From CAVPDA01 sp963702495 (GTDB taxonomy: Bacteria > Pseudomonadota > Gammaproteobacteria > Burkholderiales > Rhodocyclaceae): a stretch of DNA of 64,000 nt. Position numbers and translations under genes: made by a program. Positions 1 through 8,230 of this stretch are shown here, one piece after another. The stretch covers positions 62,001 to 126,000 of the forward strand of contig CAVPDA010000009.1 in assembly GCA_963702495.1 (NCBI GenBank). Direction: 5' to 3'. Below the pieces are notes generated by a model. It did no database searches and was not told where the DNA came from. It worked only from the letters and a program-made list of their open reading frames with translations. The stretch's first letter is position 1. Each line of letters begins with the position of its first letter.

Positions 1-492
1 TCCGGTACCGCGGTCGGGGATGCGGCGCTATCGGGCAGCCCATCGGGTGGCCAATCCGGCACGCCCGGAACAGGCGTTGCGACGACGAGCGGATCGGCTA
101 GCGGCACACCCGCTAAGACCGCGCCCGCGACGACCACGACGCCGGCGACACCGACGACACCGAAACCCGTGGCAGAAGAATACAAATGGTTCGTGTGGCA
201 CGAATGCGGTGACAAGGGAGGCTGGTGGTGCCCGCTGAGACTGTCCCGGGACCTGGAGTCGGCGCTACTTCGCCGGTCCCAGGCCAGGAAGACACCGCTG
301 AATATCCTCGGGGCCTATGGATCCCAGAGCGAGGCGGTGATGGCGACCTGTGCAAAAATCAGCGGAACCCCCGTGATGGGCGGCGAGTTTGCCTGCGGCG
401 TCCTGGCGACGGTCGGCGGTGCGACGCTGTGTGTAGGCGACTTCATCAGTTACAACTCGGCCACCAAGTCATGGATGTGCAAGGCGAAATGA
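1..492 (+). CDS. Secreted or surface protein, 3' part only
   Basis: The 5' end lies outside the window; the frame is open from base 1. The visible first ~55 residues are a low-complexity Ser/Gly/Thr/Ala/Pro linker, followed by a compact C-terminal domain of about 110 residues (from roughly base 166). That domain has six cysteines (in HEC, WWC, ATC, FAC, TLC and WMC contexts), which suggests disulfides and a location outside the cytoplasm. A GTG at 169 could start a 107-residue product, but the open upstream frame makes a longer protein more likely. Its stop overlaps the start of the PDZ-TPR-CsgG gene (ATGA), so the two are co-transcribed and translationally coupled. I do not recognise the family. 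Confidence 0.6.
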   Translation, partial: SGTAVGDAALSGSPSGGQSGTPGTGVATTSGSASGTPAKTAPATTTTPATPTTPKPVAEEYKWFVWHECGDKGGWWCPLRLSRDLESALLRRSQARKTPLNILGAYGSQSEAVMATCAKISGTPVMGGEFACGVLATVGGATLCVGDFISYNSATKSWMCKAK

Positions 493-2705
493 CTGGGACA
501 CGCCCGGCGAGGAAGGGATCGGGCCCGCAGCCTCCAAGAAAGGGGCAGCTCCGGCTCACGCTTGTCATTTGCCTGATGCTGTGGTTGCCGGCGATCGCCT
601 TCGCCCAGCAGTGGGGGCTGAATGTAACCGACCCGGCAGCGGGAGGCGGCGCAGAGGTGTCGGCGGTGGCGCCCGACTCGTCCGCAGCGCGTGCAGGCTT
701 GCGCGTCGGCGACCGGGTGCTTGCGGTCCAGGGGAAGCCGATCCGCTCCGCGGCCGATGTCGCAACGCAGGTACAGTCGCTGGCGCCGGGTTCCCCCTTG
801 CAGCTGCTCATCTCGCGGGACGGGTGGGAGCGCACGCTCAGTCTGGAATCGCAGCTCGCGCGCGGCCCTGCGTGGCTTGGCGCCACGGTTGCCGATACGG
901 CAGTCGGTGCGGGTCAGCCCCGCAGGATCGCGGTGACCGCGACCGCTGCAAACAGCCCTGCGGCGCGGGCGGGCCTGCAACCGGGCGACTTGGTTCTGGC
1001 CGCGAACGGCCGGAATCTGAAGGCGGCGGACGAATTGGAGAAAATGCTCGCCGGCTTGAAGGCTGGCGACACGCTCACGATTACGGCTTCCCGGGAGGGA
1101 TGGGAAAAGCGCATCGCGGTCATGCTGGAGCGGCGGCCGGATGCGTTGCCTGCTGCACCGCAGCCGCAAACGCCGCGCAAGACGCCAAGCCCGCCGGGCG
1201 CGGACCGGATGGCCAATGCCGAACTCGCGGCGGCGGCAAGTCAGCATTACCAGCGTCAGGACTGGCCGCAGGCCGAGCGGCTATATCGCGAATACGTTGG
1301 CCGCTCACCTCAGGAGTCCTGGGCCTGGGAACGGCTCGGTCACGTGCTGCTGATGCAGGAACGCTATGCCGACGCGGTGGAGGCCGGCACCAAGGCGATC
1401 GAGCTTGGCCCGCCCTCATCGACCGCATGGAACAACATCGGGCTGAGCCTGTTGCGCCTCGGCAACCTGGCGGGCGCTCGCAGTGCCTACCTCAGGGCAG
1501 TCGAGATCTCACCCGAACTGACCGTGACGCGATTCGGACTGGGCAGCGTCTACGTCGCCGAACGGAGTTGGGAGAAGGCGCGCGAGCAGCTGGAGTATGT
1601 AGTCGACCGTGAGCCGAGCAACGCGGCGGCGCTCGAAGCACTGGCCGGAGCCTACGGCGCGCTCGGGCGCCCGGCCGATGCGGCGAGCACCTATCGCCGG
1701 GCCATTGACGCAGGAGCGGCCGGACGCCCGGTCAACTACGCCCTGGCGTGGTCACTCTATCAGGCCGACCGTCCGCGCGAGGCCCTCGCACCCCTGCAGG
1801 ATCTGCTGCGGGCTCAGCCCGACGACGCGGAAGTGCTCACGCTGTACGGACATGTGCAGTCCCGTCTCGGCGACGCCACGGCGGCGCGCACGGCATGGGA
1901 GCGCGCCGCCCGGCTCGACCCTGGAAATCCGTCGGTGGAGCAGGCGCGCCGGCAACTCGCGACCAGCCCGGCAATGGCGTCGGGTGCACCGGCGGCAGCA
2001 GCCTCCGTCGCTCTCGAACCTGCTGCGCCCGCCGCAACGGTGCGCACTGCGGAGCACCCTGCGCCCAAAGCACAGGCGGGCCCGGAGCGCGCACTTGGCG
2101 GGCCGCCGGGCGCGAAGGCCGCCGTGGCGGTCGGCGACTTTCAGGTCAAGGCAGCCGGTGCAAGCTCGGTCATCGGCGACGGATTGCGCGAGATGATGGT
2201 GACGACGCTGCACAGCAGCGGCCGGTTTGTCGTCGTCGAGCGTATCGATGTCCCCGGGCTGGCCGCCGAGCAGGCACTCTCGCGTTCGCGCATGGCGCGC
2301 CCGGGCGCCGCGATTCCGGAGCGACAGATGGACGTGGCCGACATCATGGTCTACGGAGCGGTGACGGAGTTCCTGGCTGAGGCGAAGGGGTCGAGCTTCG
2401 ACATCGGCGTGGCGAAGCTGCCGCTGTCCCTTGGCCGGCAGTCGAACAAGGCGCATATGGCGATCGACGTGCGCGTGGTAGACGTTGCCAGCGGCCGCAT
2501 TCTGGGTTCGCAGCGCATCGTCGGCGAGGCCGATTCATCGCAGCTGGCGATGGGCGCCAGCCCCACGGTGCACGGCAATGCGATTCCGCTGAGCCTCGGC
2601 ATGTACAACAACACGCCGATGGAGCAGGCTATCCGCACCTGCATCGAAAAGGCCGTTGCCTACGTCGATCAGTCGGTTCCGCAGCAGTACTACCGCCATC
2701 GTTGA
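489..2705 (+). CDS. PDZ-PDZ-TPR-CsgG-like envelope protein
   Basis: A 738-residue protein. A signal peptide covers about residues 1-39 (hydrophobic LTLVICLMLW, cleavage near AFA-QQ). Two PDZ domains follow (about 42-120 and 123-210, each with an AARAGL..GD motif), then TPR repeats (about 240-500), a Pro/Ala-rich linker, and a C-terminal CsgG-like domain (about 543-738; VAVGDF, GDGLREMMV, VVVERI). CsgG-family proteins are periplasm-facing outer-membrane lipoproteins that export curli or act as envelope accessory factors. No lipobox is visible here, so a soluble periplasmic form is more likely than a classic pore. The ATG at 489 was chosen because it overlaps the upstream stop (ATGA) and leaves the signal peptide near the N terminus. 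A paralogue of the CsgG part lies at 3622. Function unknown. Confidence 0.8.
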   Translation: MTGTRPARKGSGPQPPRKGQLRLTLVICLMLWLPAIAFAQQWGLNVTDPAAGGGAEVSAVAPDSSAARAGLRVGDRVLAVQGKPIRSAADVATQVQSLAPGSPLQLLISRDGWERTLSLESQLARGPAWLGATVADTAVGAGQPRRIAVTATAANSPAARAGLQPGDLVLAANGRNLKAADELEKMLAGLKAGDTLTITASREGWEKRIAVMLERRPDALPAAPQPQTPRKTPSPPGADRMANAELAAAASQHYQRQDWPQAERLYREYVGRSPQESWAWERLGHVLLMQERYADAVEAGTKAIELGPPSSTAWNNIGLSLLRLGNLAGARSAYLRAVEISPELTVTRFGLGSVYVAERSWEKAREQLEYVVDREPSNAAALEALAGAYGALGRPADAASTYRRAIDAGAAGRPVNYALAWSLYQADRPREALAPLQDLLRAQPDDAEVLTLYGHVQSRLGDATAARTAWERAARLDPGNPSVEQARRQLATSPAMASGAPAAAASVALEPAAPAATVRTAEHPAPKAQAGPERALGGPPGAKAAVAVGDFQVKAAGASSVIGDGLREMMVTTLHSSGRFVVVERIDVPGLAAEQALSRSRMARPGAAIPERQMDVADIMVYGAVTEFLAEAKGSSFDIGVAKLPLSLGRQSNKAHMAIDVRVVDVASGRILGSQRIVGEADSSQLAMGASPTVHGNAIPLSLGMYNNTPMEQAIRTCIEKAVAYVDQSVPQQYYRHR

Positions 2706-2716
2706 CAGTCGCGGCC

Positions 2717-3223
2717 ATGATCCCGACGCCGGGACTTATCCTGTCCGGACCTGTGCTCGCGCTGGCGGCGCTGCTGCTCGCCGGCTGCATCAGCCCGTAC
2801 AGCTTCAGCGACAAGATCGCCCCGCGCTACCGGCTCACCACCGCGGAGGCGGTGCGCCTGGCGGCCCAGGCGATGCAGTCGGTGGGCTACTTCGCTACCG
2901 GGCAGGACGACAGCCAAGGGTTCATCGTCGGCGAGCGGCAAGGCAGGGACAGCTTCGGCGCCGACATGTTCACCCTGTATCTGGAAGTGCGTTTCTCTCA
3001 GGCCACGGCGGCGGAACTGGAGATGACCGCCACCTGCTCGATCTCGAAGAACATGGCCTACACCGACCAACTGGACGACGAATGCGAGAAGTTTCGCGCC
3101 GCATTCGCGCAAATGCTCGAAAAGCGCCGTCCGGTGGCGCAACCTGCGGCCAAGCCCCGGCTGCCCGCTCCCGAGCCGGCACCCCAGCCGGCAGCGCCCA
3201 CGCGCAAGGAGTTCAGCCTGTGA
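2717..3223 (+). CDS. Envelope lipoprotein, uncharacterised
   Basis: A 168-residue protein with a lipoprotein signal peptide whose lipobox LLAGC puts the lipidated cysteine near residue 24. The mature part is a small domain of about 110 residues, followed by a Pro/Ala-rich tail (residues about 135-160) that may span the periplasm or reach the cell wall. The ATG at 2717 lies 11 bases past the stop of the PDZ-TPR-CsgG gene; a TTG at 2702 is in frame but would place five extra residues before the signal. The stop overlaps the GTG start of the next gene. It is probably an accessory lipoprotein of the CsgG-like operon. No family recognised. Confidence 0.7.
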   Translation: MIPTPGLILSGPVLALAALLLAGCISPYSFSDKIAPRYRLTTAEAVRLAAQAMQSVGYFATGQDDSQGFIVGERQGRDSFGADMFTLYLEVRFSQATAAELEMTATCSISKNMAYTDQLDDECEKFRAAFAQMLEKRRPVAQPAAKPRLPAPEPAPQPAAPTRKEFSL

Positions 3224-3594
3224 GTGCCGGTCGGGTCCCGGTTCGTGCTTGTGTCTCGACTGCGGTGCTCGGGTTCGTGCTCGGTCTTGCCGTGGCAGGG
3301 ACCGTGCGTGCCCAGCCGGACGCGGAGGCCGCAAGGGCGCTGGACCTCTTTGCACAGCGGGAGCGGGAACGTGCCTATGGGCGCGGGATTGATCCATACG
3401 GCGGCGCCCCTCCTCCGTTCGGGAGCTACACGCTGCGCCGAGAGATCTACCCCAGGTGGCTATGGGTCCAGGACCCGGTGCGACCGCTGACCCCGGCCGG
3501 CCCATATTGCCCGCATGCGCCGTTCTGCGACGTTCCGTATCCGTTGTACCCAGGGCTGCCGGCCCGCTGTCCGCCGTTCCAGCGCTGCTGGTAG
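3220..3594 (+). CDS. Small secreted Pro/Tyr-rich protein
   Basis: A 124-residue protein starting at a GTG that overlaps the upstream stop (GTGA), so it is translationally coupled to the lipoprotein gene. A signal peptide (residues about 1-31, ending near VRA-QP) is followed by a short charged segment (ARALDLFAQRERERA) and a C-terminal part rich in Pro, Tyr, Trp and Cys (four cysteines in the last ~35 residues). The composition suggests a small disulfide-stabilised periplasmic or surface protein. Family unknown. Its place between two CsgG-like genes makes a role in the same envelope process plausible. Confidence 0.6.
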   Translation: MSAGRVPVRACVSTAVLGFVLGLAVAGTVRAQPDAEAARALDLFAQRERERAYGRGIDPYGGAPPPFGSYTLRREIYPRWLWVQDPVRPLTPAGPYCPHAPFCDVPYPLYPGLPARCPPFQRCW

Positions 3595-3621
3595 ATTCGG
3601 CGGTACCGCGCCGGAGCCAGA

Positions 3622-4707
3622 ATGACGTCGGCGAATTGGCAAGGCATCACCAATGTCCTCCGCCGTTGGCACAGAGCGTTGTACCTGGTGCTTGCGCTCC
3701 TCGCGGGTTGTATGTCCAACCTCGCAGGCGCCATCGATGCGACACCGGATTCCCCGCAACACTGCGTCGCCGCGGGCGTTGGATTTGCCTTCGAGGACTC
3801 GGCTGAAGGCGCAACGGTCGCCGCGGTGTTTGCTGCGACCCCGTCCCAACAGGCAGGTCTGCGGGCGGGCGACATCGTGCGCGGCCTTGGCGCGGTGCCG
3901 ATTGGAAATGCAGCGCACTTGGCTGCGGAGATCGGCCGCGCGGCGCTGTCGGGGCCGCTGTCGCTCAGTGTAGAACGTGGCAAGAAACCGATTCAGATCA
4001 TTGTAGAAACGGCAGGATCCGCACCGGTGAATTGTGTCGCCTTGGAACCAGCGATCGGCGCAGCCGCTGGGAACTCGGCGAATTCGCCGGAGAGCTCGGA
4101 AGGGGCAGCGTACCGCACCGAAGAAAGAGGCAAGGCGATCATCGCGGTCGGCGGCTTCGAGGTCAAGGCGGTGAAGGCTACCAGCGCCGTTGGCGATGGA
4201 CTGCGCGAGATGATGGTCACTGCCCTGCACAACAGCGGCTATTTCGTGGTCGTGGAGCGCATCAACCTCAAGGACCTCACCGAGGGTGCATTCGCTGCCG
4301 GCCGGGCCGGCGACCCGGCCTCCGTCGGGCTAGACGTCGCCGAATTGTTGGTGTTTGCGGCGATCACCGAGTTCGAGCCCACTGCCGGAGGCTCTTCGTT
4401 CATGAACTTCATGCCGGGCGTGCCGCTCGCAGTCGGCGCCCAGATCAGCTACGCCGAGCTTGCGCTGGATATGCGGGTCGTCGATGTCGCTACCGGCCGC
4501 GTGCTCGCCGCCCAGCGCGTCCCGGGAATGGCCCGCAGCGCCCGGGGAACCATCAGTGCATTCATCCCGCTCGGCGCCATCGGCGTCCCGGCGGGACTGG
4601 AAATGTACCGCGGCACGCCCATGGAATGGGCGGTTCGGGACTGCATCCACAAGGCGAGTCTTTCCATCGCGAATACGGTTCCGCTCGAATATTTCCGACA
4701 CCGGTAG
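3622..4707 (+). CDS. PDZ-CsgG-like envelope protein (paralogue)
   Basis: A 361-residue protein with an N-terminal hydrophobic segment (residues about 18-38; ALLAGCMSN resembles a lipobox, Cys near residue 30). One PDZ-like domain (about 48-135, with QQAGLRAGDIV) is followed by a CsgG-like domain (about 170-361). The C-terminal half is clearly homologous to the gene at 489: both share GDGLREMMV, VVVERI, a DMRVVDVA or DVRVVDVA strand, a TPME motif and a terminal Y(Y/F)RHR. The gene starts 27 bases after the small secreted gene. TPRs are absent, so this is a trimmed paralogue; two CsgG-like chains might form a hetero-oligomer (inference). Confidence 0.78.
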   Translation: MTSANWQGITNVLRRWHRALYLVLALLAGCMSNLAGAIDATPDSPQHCVAAGVGFAFEDSAEGATVAAVFAATPSQQAGLRAGDIVRGLGAVPIGNAAHLAAEIGRAALSGPLSLSVERGKKPIQIIVETAGSAPVNCVALEPAIGAAAGNSANSPESSEGAAYRTEERGKAIIAVGGFEVKAVKATSAVGDGLREMMVTALHNSGYFVVVERINLKDLTEGAFAAGRAGDPASVGLDVAELLVFAAITEFEPTAGGSSFMNFMPGVPLAVGAQISYAELALDMRVVDVATGRVLAAQRVPGMARSARGTISAFIPLGAIGVPAGLEMYRGTPMEWAVRDCIHKASLSIANTVPLEYFRHR

Positions 4708-4892
4708 GCATGCAAAGGTAGGCAAATGGGGAAGTGAAACCCCGATTCCTCTGCCAGACCAGCCCGAAATCCGGGACACATCGCGATGCACGAGCATCTG
4801 CTGCCGTCTGGAAGGCGTCCTTCAGCCCAAACGTGAGCCTTTCGCCGTTACTTCTGGACGCCGGGCCGCGGCGGAGGGACAGCCCCGCTCGA

Positions 4893-5489
4893 TCAGGTGG
4901 CGGTCAGTGCCGCCTCGATCTCGGCGAAGGTGCGCGCCACCTCGAAGGTCTGGATCGGTACGCCGAGCCGGCGCCCGATATTTGTCGCGGAGAAGATCCC
5001 GCGAACCAGTTCGGCTCCGCTGTTCGGATCAGCCTCGACAACAATCGCATGCTGGCGACCGATGTGCTTCAGGGTCTGCAGAATGTGGCCCACCTCGGCA
5101 TTGAGGACGTCGGTTATCGTTAGCGCCTCGATGTTCTCGTGCCGAGTCATCACGTCTTCGACTCGAAGGTCGCTATGCTTCCCGCCGCGATCCCTGATCA
5201 GCTTGATCGGGCGCTCGCCGGTCGTGTCGCGCGCAGTGATGAGACCAATGATCACTCCATCGGCGTTGACCACGAACAGCAACCGGACACCGCGCGCGAT
5301 CATCGCGTTGGTGGCTTGGCCCAACGACTCGTCAGGGCCGATGGTGACCGGCGAGACCATTTGGAAGTCTGTCATGACTTCGATCGCCGGCGTGCTGAGA
5401 CGCACCGGAATGTAGGAATTGGGCTTCTGGCAAGCAGCCCCGGATTTCAGGGGGCGCGGGTTCAGGGAACGATACACCGTGCGCTCCAT
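4893..5489 (-). CDS. CBS-domain pair protein
   Basis: A 198-residue protein with two CBS motifs (about 38-95 and 108-180; VMTDFQMVSPVTI and VMTRHENIEALTI openings) and little else. Stand-alone CBS pairs bind adenosyl nucleotides and act as regulatory or energy-sensing modules. The ATG at 5489 was chosen over a TTG one codon upstream because GGAGAA sits 5 bases before it. It is convergent with the CsgG-like operon across 185 bases (4708-4892) in which I see nothing. What it regulates is unknown. Confidence 0.82.
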   Translation of the reverse strand: MERTVYRSLNPRPLKSGAACQKPNSYIPVRLSTPAIEVMTDFQMVSPVTIGPDESLGQATNAMIARGVRLLFVVNADGVIIGLITARDTTGERPIKLIRDRGGKHSDLRVEDVMTRHENIEALTITDVLNAEVGHILQTLKHIGRQHAIVVEADPNSGAELVRGIFSATNIGRRLGVPIQTFEVARTFAEIEAALTAT

Positions 5490-5599
5490 CAATTTCTCCT
5501 CGATGTGTGATCTGGTTCGACAATAGCGACAAGGACAATCCTAATCCAGCGGCAGCTACAGCGGAGCGTAGCACCGTACAGCATTATGCATCGAGTAGC

Positions 5600-5976
5600 T
5601 TCGGCGTTGCGGGCGCATCGTCCTCAAGCGTTGCTGAGGGGCGAACAGGAGCGGCAGGTGCAGCGGCCGATTCGGGACAAGCCCGATCGCATCAAGCTGC
5701 CTTACGCGTTGTGGTCGCGCCAGGCGGCCGCCGATCGGACCCTCGATCAGTTTGACCTCCGTGTGGCGGTGCGCACGACGGGCGCCTGCCCCAGGCGCTG
5801 GGGTTCACGCCAAAAAGAACCGATGCGGCGCGCCGACCAGCAATCGCCGGCGCCAGTCAAGCGCTGGATCGGCACGATCGATCCGGACATCGCGGCACGC
5901 GCCAGGAAGGAACGTGCCGAGATTCATTGGGGCGATGTGGCGGGTTTGACGGCGATGGTGTGCGCGGACGCTGCTA
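5600..5976 (+). pseudogene. IS630-family transposase remnant, left part
   Basis: One frame of this stretch reads as the middle of an IS630-type transposase: a KLPYALWSR segment, a winged-helix-like VAVRTTG region, an RWGSRQKEPMRRA stretch, and EIHWGDVAGL, where intact members have the catalytic WGDE. The Glu of that motif is Val here. The frame is lost just after it: DGVRGRC, typical of the family, is only readable in another frame. The sequence stops abruptly at a TA where a second element is inserted and resumes at 7104. There is no credible start. Non-functional. Confidence 0.75.
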
Positions 5977-5991
5977 TACCGATTACGGGTA
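5977..5991. repeat. Left terminal inverted repeat of the IS630-type element
   Basis: Reads TACCGATTACGGGTA just inside the flanking TA. It matches the inverted right end at 7089-7103 with four mismatches. Confidence 0.7.
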
Positions 5992-5995
5992 GCCT

Positions 5996-7073
5996 TTACG
6001 TTATTGCGAAGGACTGGAAATTGGGGGTGAGCAAGGATTGTAGTGCGTGACGATGAGTGGTCTTGGTTTGGCTCAGGCAGGACTGGATGGCGGTGGTAAA
6101 TGCATCAAAGGTCGAATAGTACTGGCCGTAGAGGGATTGCTTCTTGACGAACTTCCATAGCCGCTCAATGAGATTGAGGTTGGGCGAATACGGTGGCAGG
6201 AACAGCAACTCGATGTTCAGTGCAGCGGCGAGGTTTTGCACCAGTGCGCAGCGCTGGTAGCGAGCGTTGTCGAGCACCACGGTAATGGGCAGGCGGGGAG
6301 TGAGCGCCTTAATCTTGTGCAGCAGGTCGCACACGCTTTGGGAGTTGATGTAATCGGTGTTGGTGATGGTGATGACCTCCTGCGTGAAGGCGTTGAGCGC
6401 GCCCAGGACGTTGAAGCGTTGGCGACCGCTTGGCGCTCGCACCCACAGACGGGACCAACACCACAGCATGCAGGCAAAGGCACCAAAGACGAAATGGGCG
6501 GCGTCAACGAAGAACAGTGCCCGCCTTCCGGCCTGGGCCTGAGCCAGCGTGGGTTCGAGTGTTTTTTTTAAATGCTTCCTGCGCCACGGGATCGACTTTG
6601 GCGGGTAGCACACCGGTCTTCAGACGCTTCATCCCACAATGGTGTTTGAGAAACAGGCGCACCTGGGTAGGCGAGCGGCGTATTCCGGTCAGCTCGGCAA
6701 TCCTGGCACAGGCCTCGTTGATCGTGGCTGGCGGATGCGCTCGCAAATGGGCTTCAATACTGTGCTGATGCACCCGCAGTTTGGAGGGCTGACCACGGAA
6801 GCTCACCCGCTTGAGTCGTTCAATGCCGCCTTGCTCATACTGATGCAGATAGCTCACCAAGGTGTTGCCGTTTACTCGCGCCAGCCGGCAAATGTCTTGG
6901 TGCGCCACGCCTTGGCTCTTGAGCCACAGCACCTCCATCTTCTTCTGCACGCGAGGATGCGGATGATGAAAGCGTTCCTGATGCAACGCCTCTTTCTCTG
7001 CTTCGCTGAACTCGATCCTGACCATGTCTGGCACCACCGCTAAAACATTTCGATACAGCATTTTATAGCACAT
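5996..7073 (-). pseudogene. IS630-family transposase with frameshift at an A8 run
   Basis: Two overlapping frames encode one transposase. The upstream frame (7073 to 6504) carries the helix-turn-helix part (HQDICRLARVNGNTLVSYL) and a linker. The downstream frame (6613 to 5996) carries the DDE core: FFVDAAHF, VVLDNARYQ and the LPPYSPNLNLIERLW motif with the last catalytic Glu. They join at a run of eight A (6562-6569, minus strand); reading it as seven A gives a continuous family-like sequence (AFKKTLEPTL). Transcriptional slippage could restore the frame, or this is a mutation or sequencing error. The likely true start is the ATG at 7025 (MVRIEF); 7073 is the longest option. Confidence 0.75.
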
Positions 7074-7088
7074 TATTCATGTAATATA

Positions 7089-7103
7089 TAACCGTTGTCA
7101 GTA
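7089..7103. repeat. Right terminal inverted repeat of the IS630-type element
   Basis: Reverse complement reads TACTGACAACGGTTA, followed outward by the duplicated TA. It pairs with 5977-5991. Confidence 0.7.
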
Positions 7104-7145
7104 TATGCTCCGAAGGGTGACACCCCGGTCGTGCGCGTGACTTGA
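7104..7145 (+). pseudogene. IS630-family transposase remnant, right part
   Basis: Resumes the interrupted older transposase as YAPKGDTPVVRVT, the segment that follows the catalytic WGDE region in IS630 proteins, then reaches a TGA at about 7142. Similarity fades beyond this. From here to 7277 I see no gene. Confidence 0.65.
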
Positions 7146-7277
7146 AGCACGACGCGGCCTTGCGCTGCCACCTCCGTCTCGCCGAATTCCCGCGGATGCG
7201 TGCACCGAGACGTCCATGGGGATCGCTACCACCCGAATCCAACTCGCGGCGACAGTTGGCGGGCGGTTACGAATGTC

Positions 7278-7592
7278 CTACTTGGCGCCCTGCTCGTCTT
7301 GGTACGCATACCCGGCTTCACGCTGACGCCGGACCGCGAGAATGAGGACAGCATCTTGCGCCGCCTCGAAACGGTACAGTGCAACGTAGCCCGTACGGCC
7401 GCGAGAAATGACCAGCTCCCTCGATCCGGACTCGACAGGTCGGACAATCAGCGGATGACGTCCCAGAACCCCCACGGCCTCCTCAATTAGTAGAACCGTC
7501 TCGGCCGCGGCCGCCGCATCGGTATCGATCGGGAAGTCGGTCAGACGCTCCAGATCGCCGAGAGCCTGCTCCGAATAGATCAGCCGCGCCAA
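7278..7592 (-). CDS. ParE/RelE-like toxin, apparently orphan
   Basis: A 104-residue protein with the ParE/RelE plan: an N-terminal strand and helix (IYSEQALGDLERLTDF), a central segment (HPLIVRPV), then SRELVISRGRTGYVALYRF and a C-terminal ILAVRRQREAGY. Family members are ribosome-dependent RNases or gyrase poisons kept in check by a linked antitoxin. Here the only start in good register is a TTG at 7592, and I find no convincing antitoxin upstream (7593-7872 has no gene I can support). The neighbouring transposon debris suggests the antitoxin was lost, in which case the toxin may be inactive or unexpressed. Confidence 0.65.
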   Translation of the reverse strand: MARLIYSEQALGDLERLTDFPIDTDAAAAAETVLLIEEAVGVLGRHPLIVRPVESGSRELVISRGRTGYVALYRFEAAQDAVLILAVRRQREAGYAYQDEQGAK

Positions 7593-7872
7593 GGCTTCGC
7601 CTTCGGTCTGGCCGATTTCTTTCCGGAAACGCGGTACTGAAGGCAGGCATGACCTTCATCGGCATCGTAACCCTGGCCACTATCGAGCTTTCACGGCGCA
7701 CTGGGATTCCGGGCTTTCAAACTTGGAACCAACTTCGAGATGACCAGGGATTGGGCAGGACGACCGCAATACGGTCCAGCAGAATCCAGAACGCCACTGA
7801 GGGTTAATTCGTGGGTGGATAGCGAACGGCAATCTAAACGTGCTGTATTTTCAGCATTTTCGTACGACATAC

Positions 7873-7960
7873 TGGCGGAAGCGGTGAGATTCGAACTCAC
7901 GAACGGTTGCCCGTTGCCGGTTTTCAAGACCGGTGCAATCGACCACTCTGCCACGCTTCC
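7873..7960 (-). tRNA. tRNA-Ser (UGA)
   Basis: The minus strand folds as a class II tRNA: acceptor GGAAGCG pairs with CGCTTCC, the anticodon loop is CTTGAAA with anticodon TGA, a long variable arm is present, the T-loop is TTCGAAT, and CCA is encoded. It reads UCA serine codons. The 270 bases between it and the next gene (7961-8230) contain nothing I can name. Confidence 0.93.
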
Positions 7961-8230
7961 CGCAACAGACCTGGAGACTTGTTGCCTAGCACCGCCAGGC
8001 AATGCTCCGGCGGGCCTGCATAAACCTGCAGACTACGAAATCGACGAACGCCTACCCTGTCCCACCGTGGGGCTGCCTTCGAAGAAGTCGCCGGTCGCGA
8101 CGATTTCGCCTGAAATTCTAGCACGCACGTATTTGGCCCCACCGACGCGGACTGCGCGCAAGGACTTGAAACTTTGGCGCTGCACCCGTAGTCTGATGTT
8201 CGTTACGTTCGCACAACCCAGGAGAATTGA

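Larger units (their letters stand above)
5977..7103 (-). mobile_element. IS630-type insertion sequence nested in an older IS630 remnant
   Basis: A 1,127-bp element flanked by a TA on each side (5975-5976 and 7104-7105), the target duplication expected of IS630/Tc1-mariner elements. Terminal inverted repeats are visible: including the TA, TATACCGATTACGGGTA on the left and TATACTGACAACGGTTA read inward from the right, 13 of 17 positions matching. Removing the element and one TA rejoins the interrupted transposase as GRC-YAPKGDTPVV, a family motif, which supports these boundaries at single-base level. The element carries one transposase gene on the minus strand, split by a frameshift. Confidence 0.8.
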
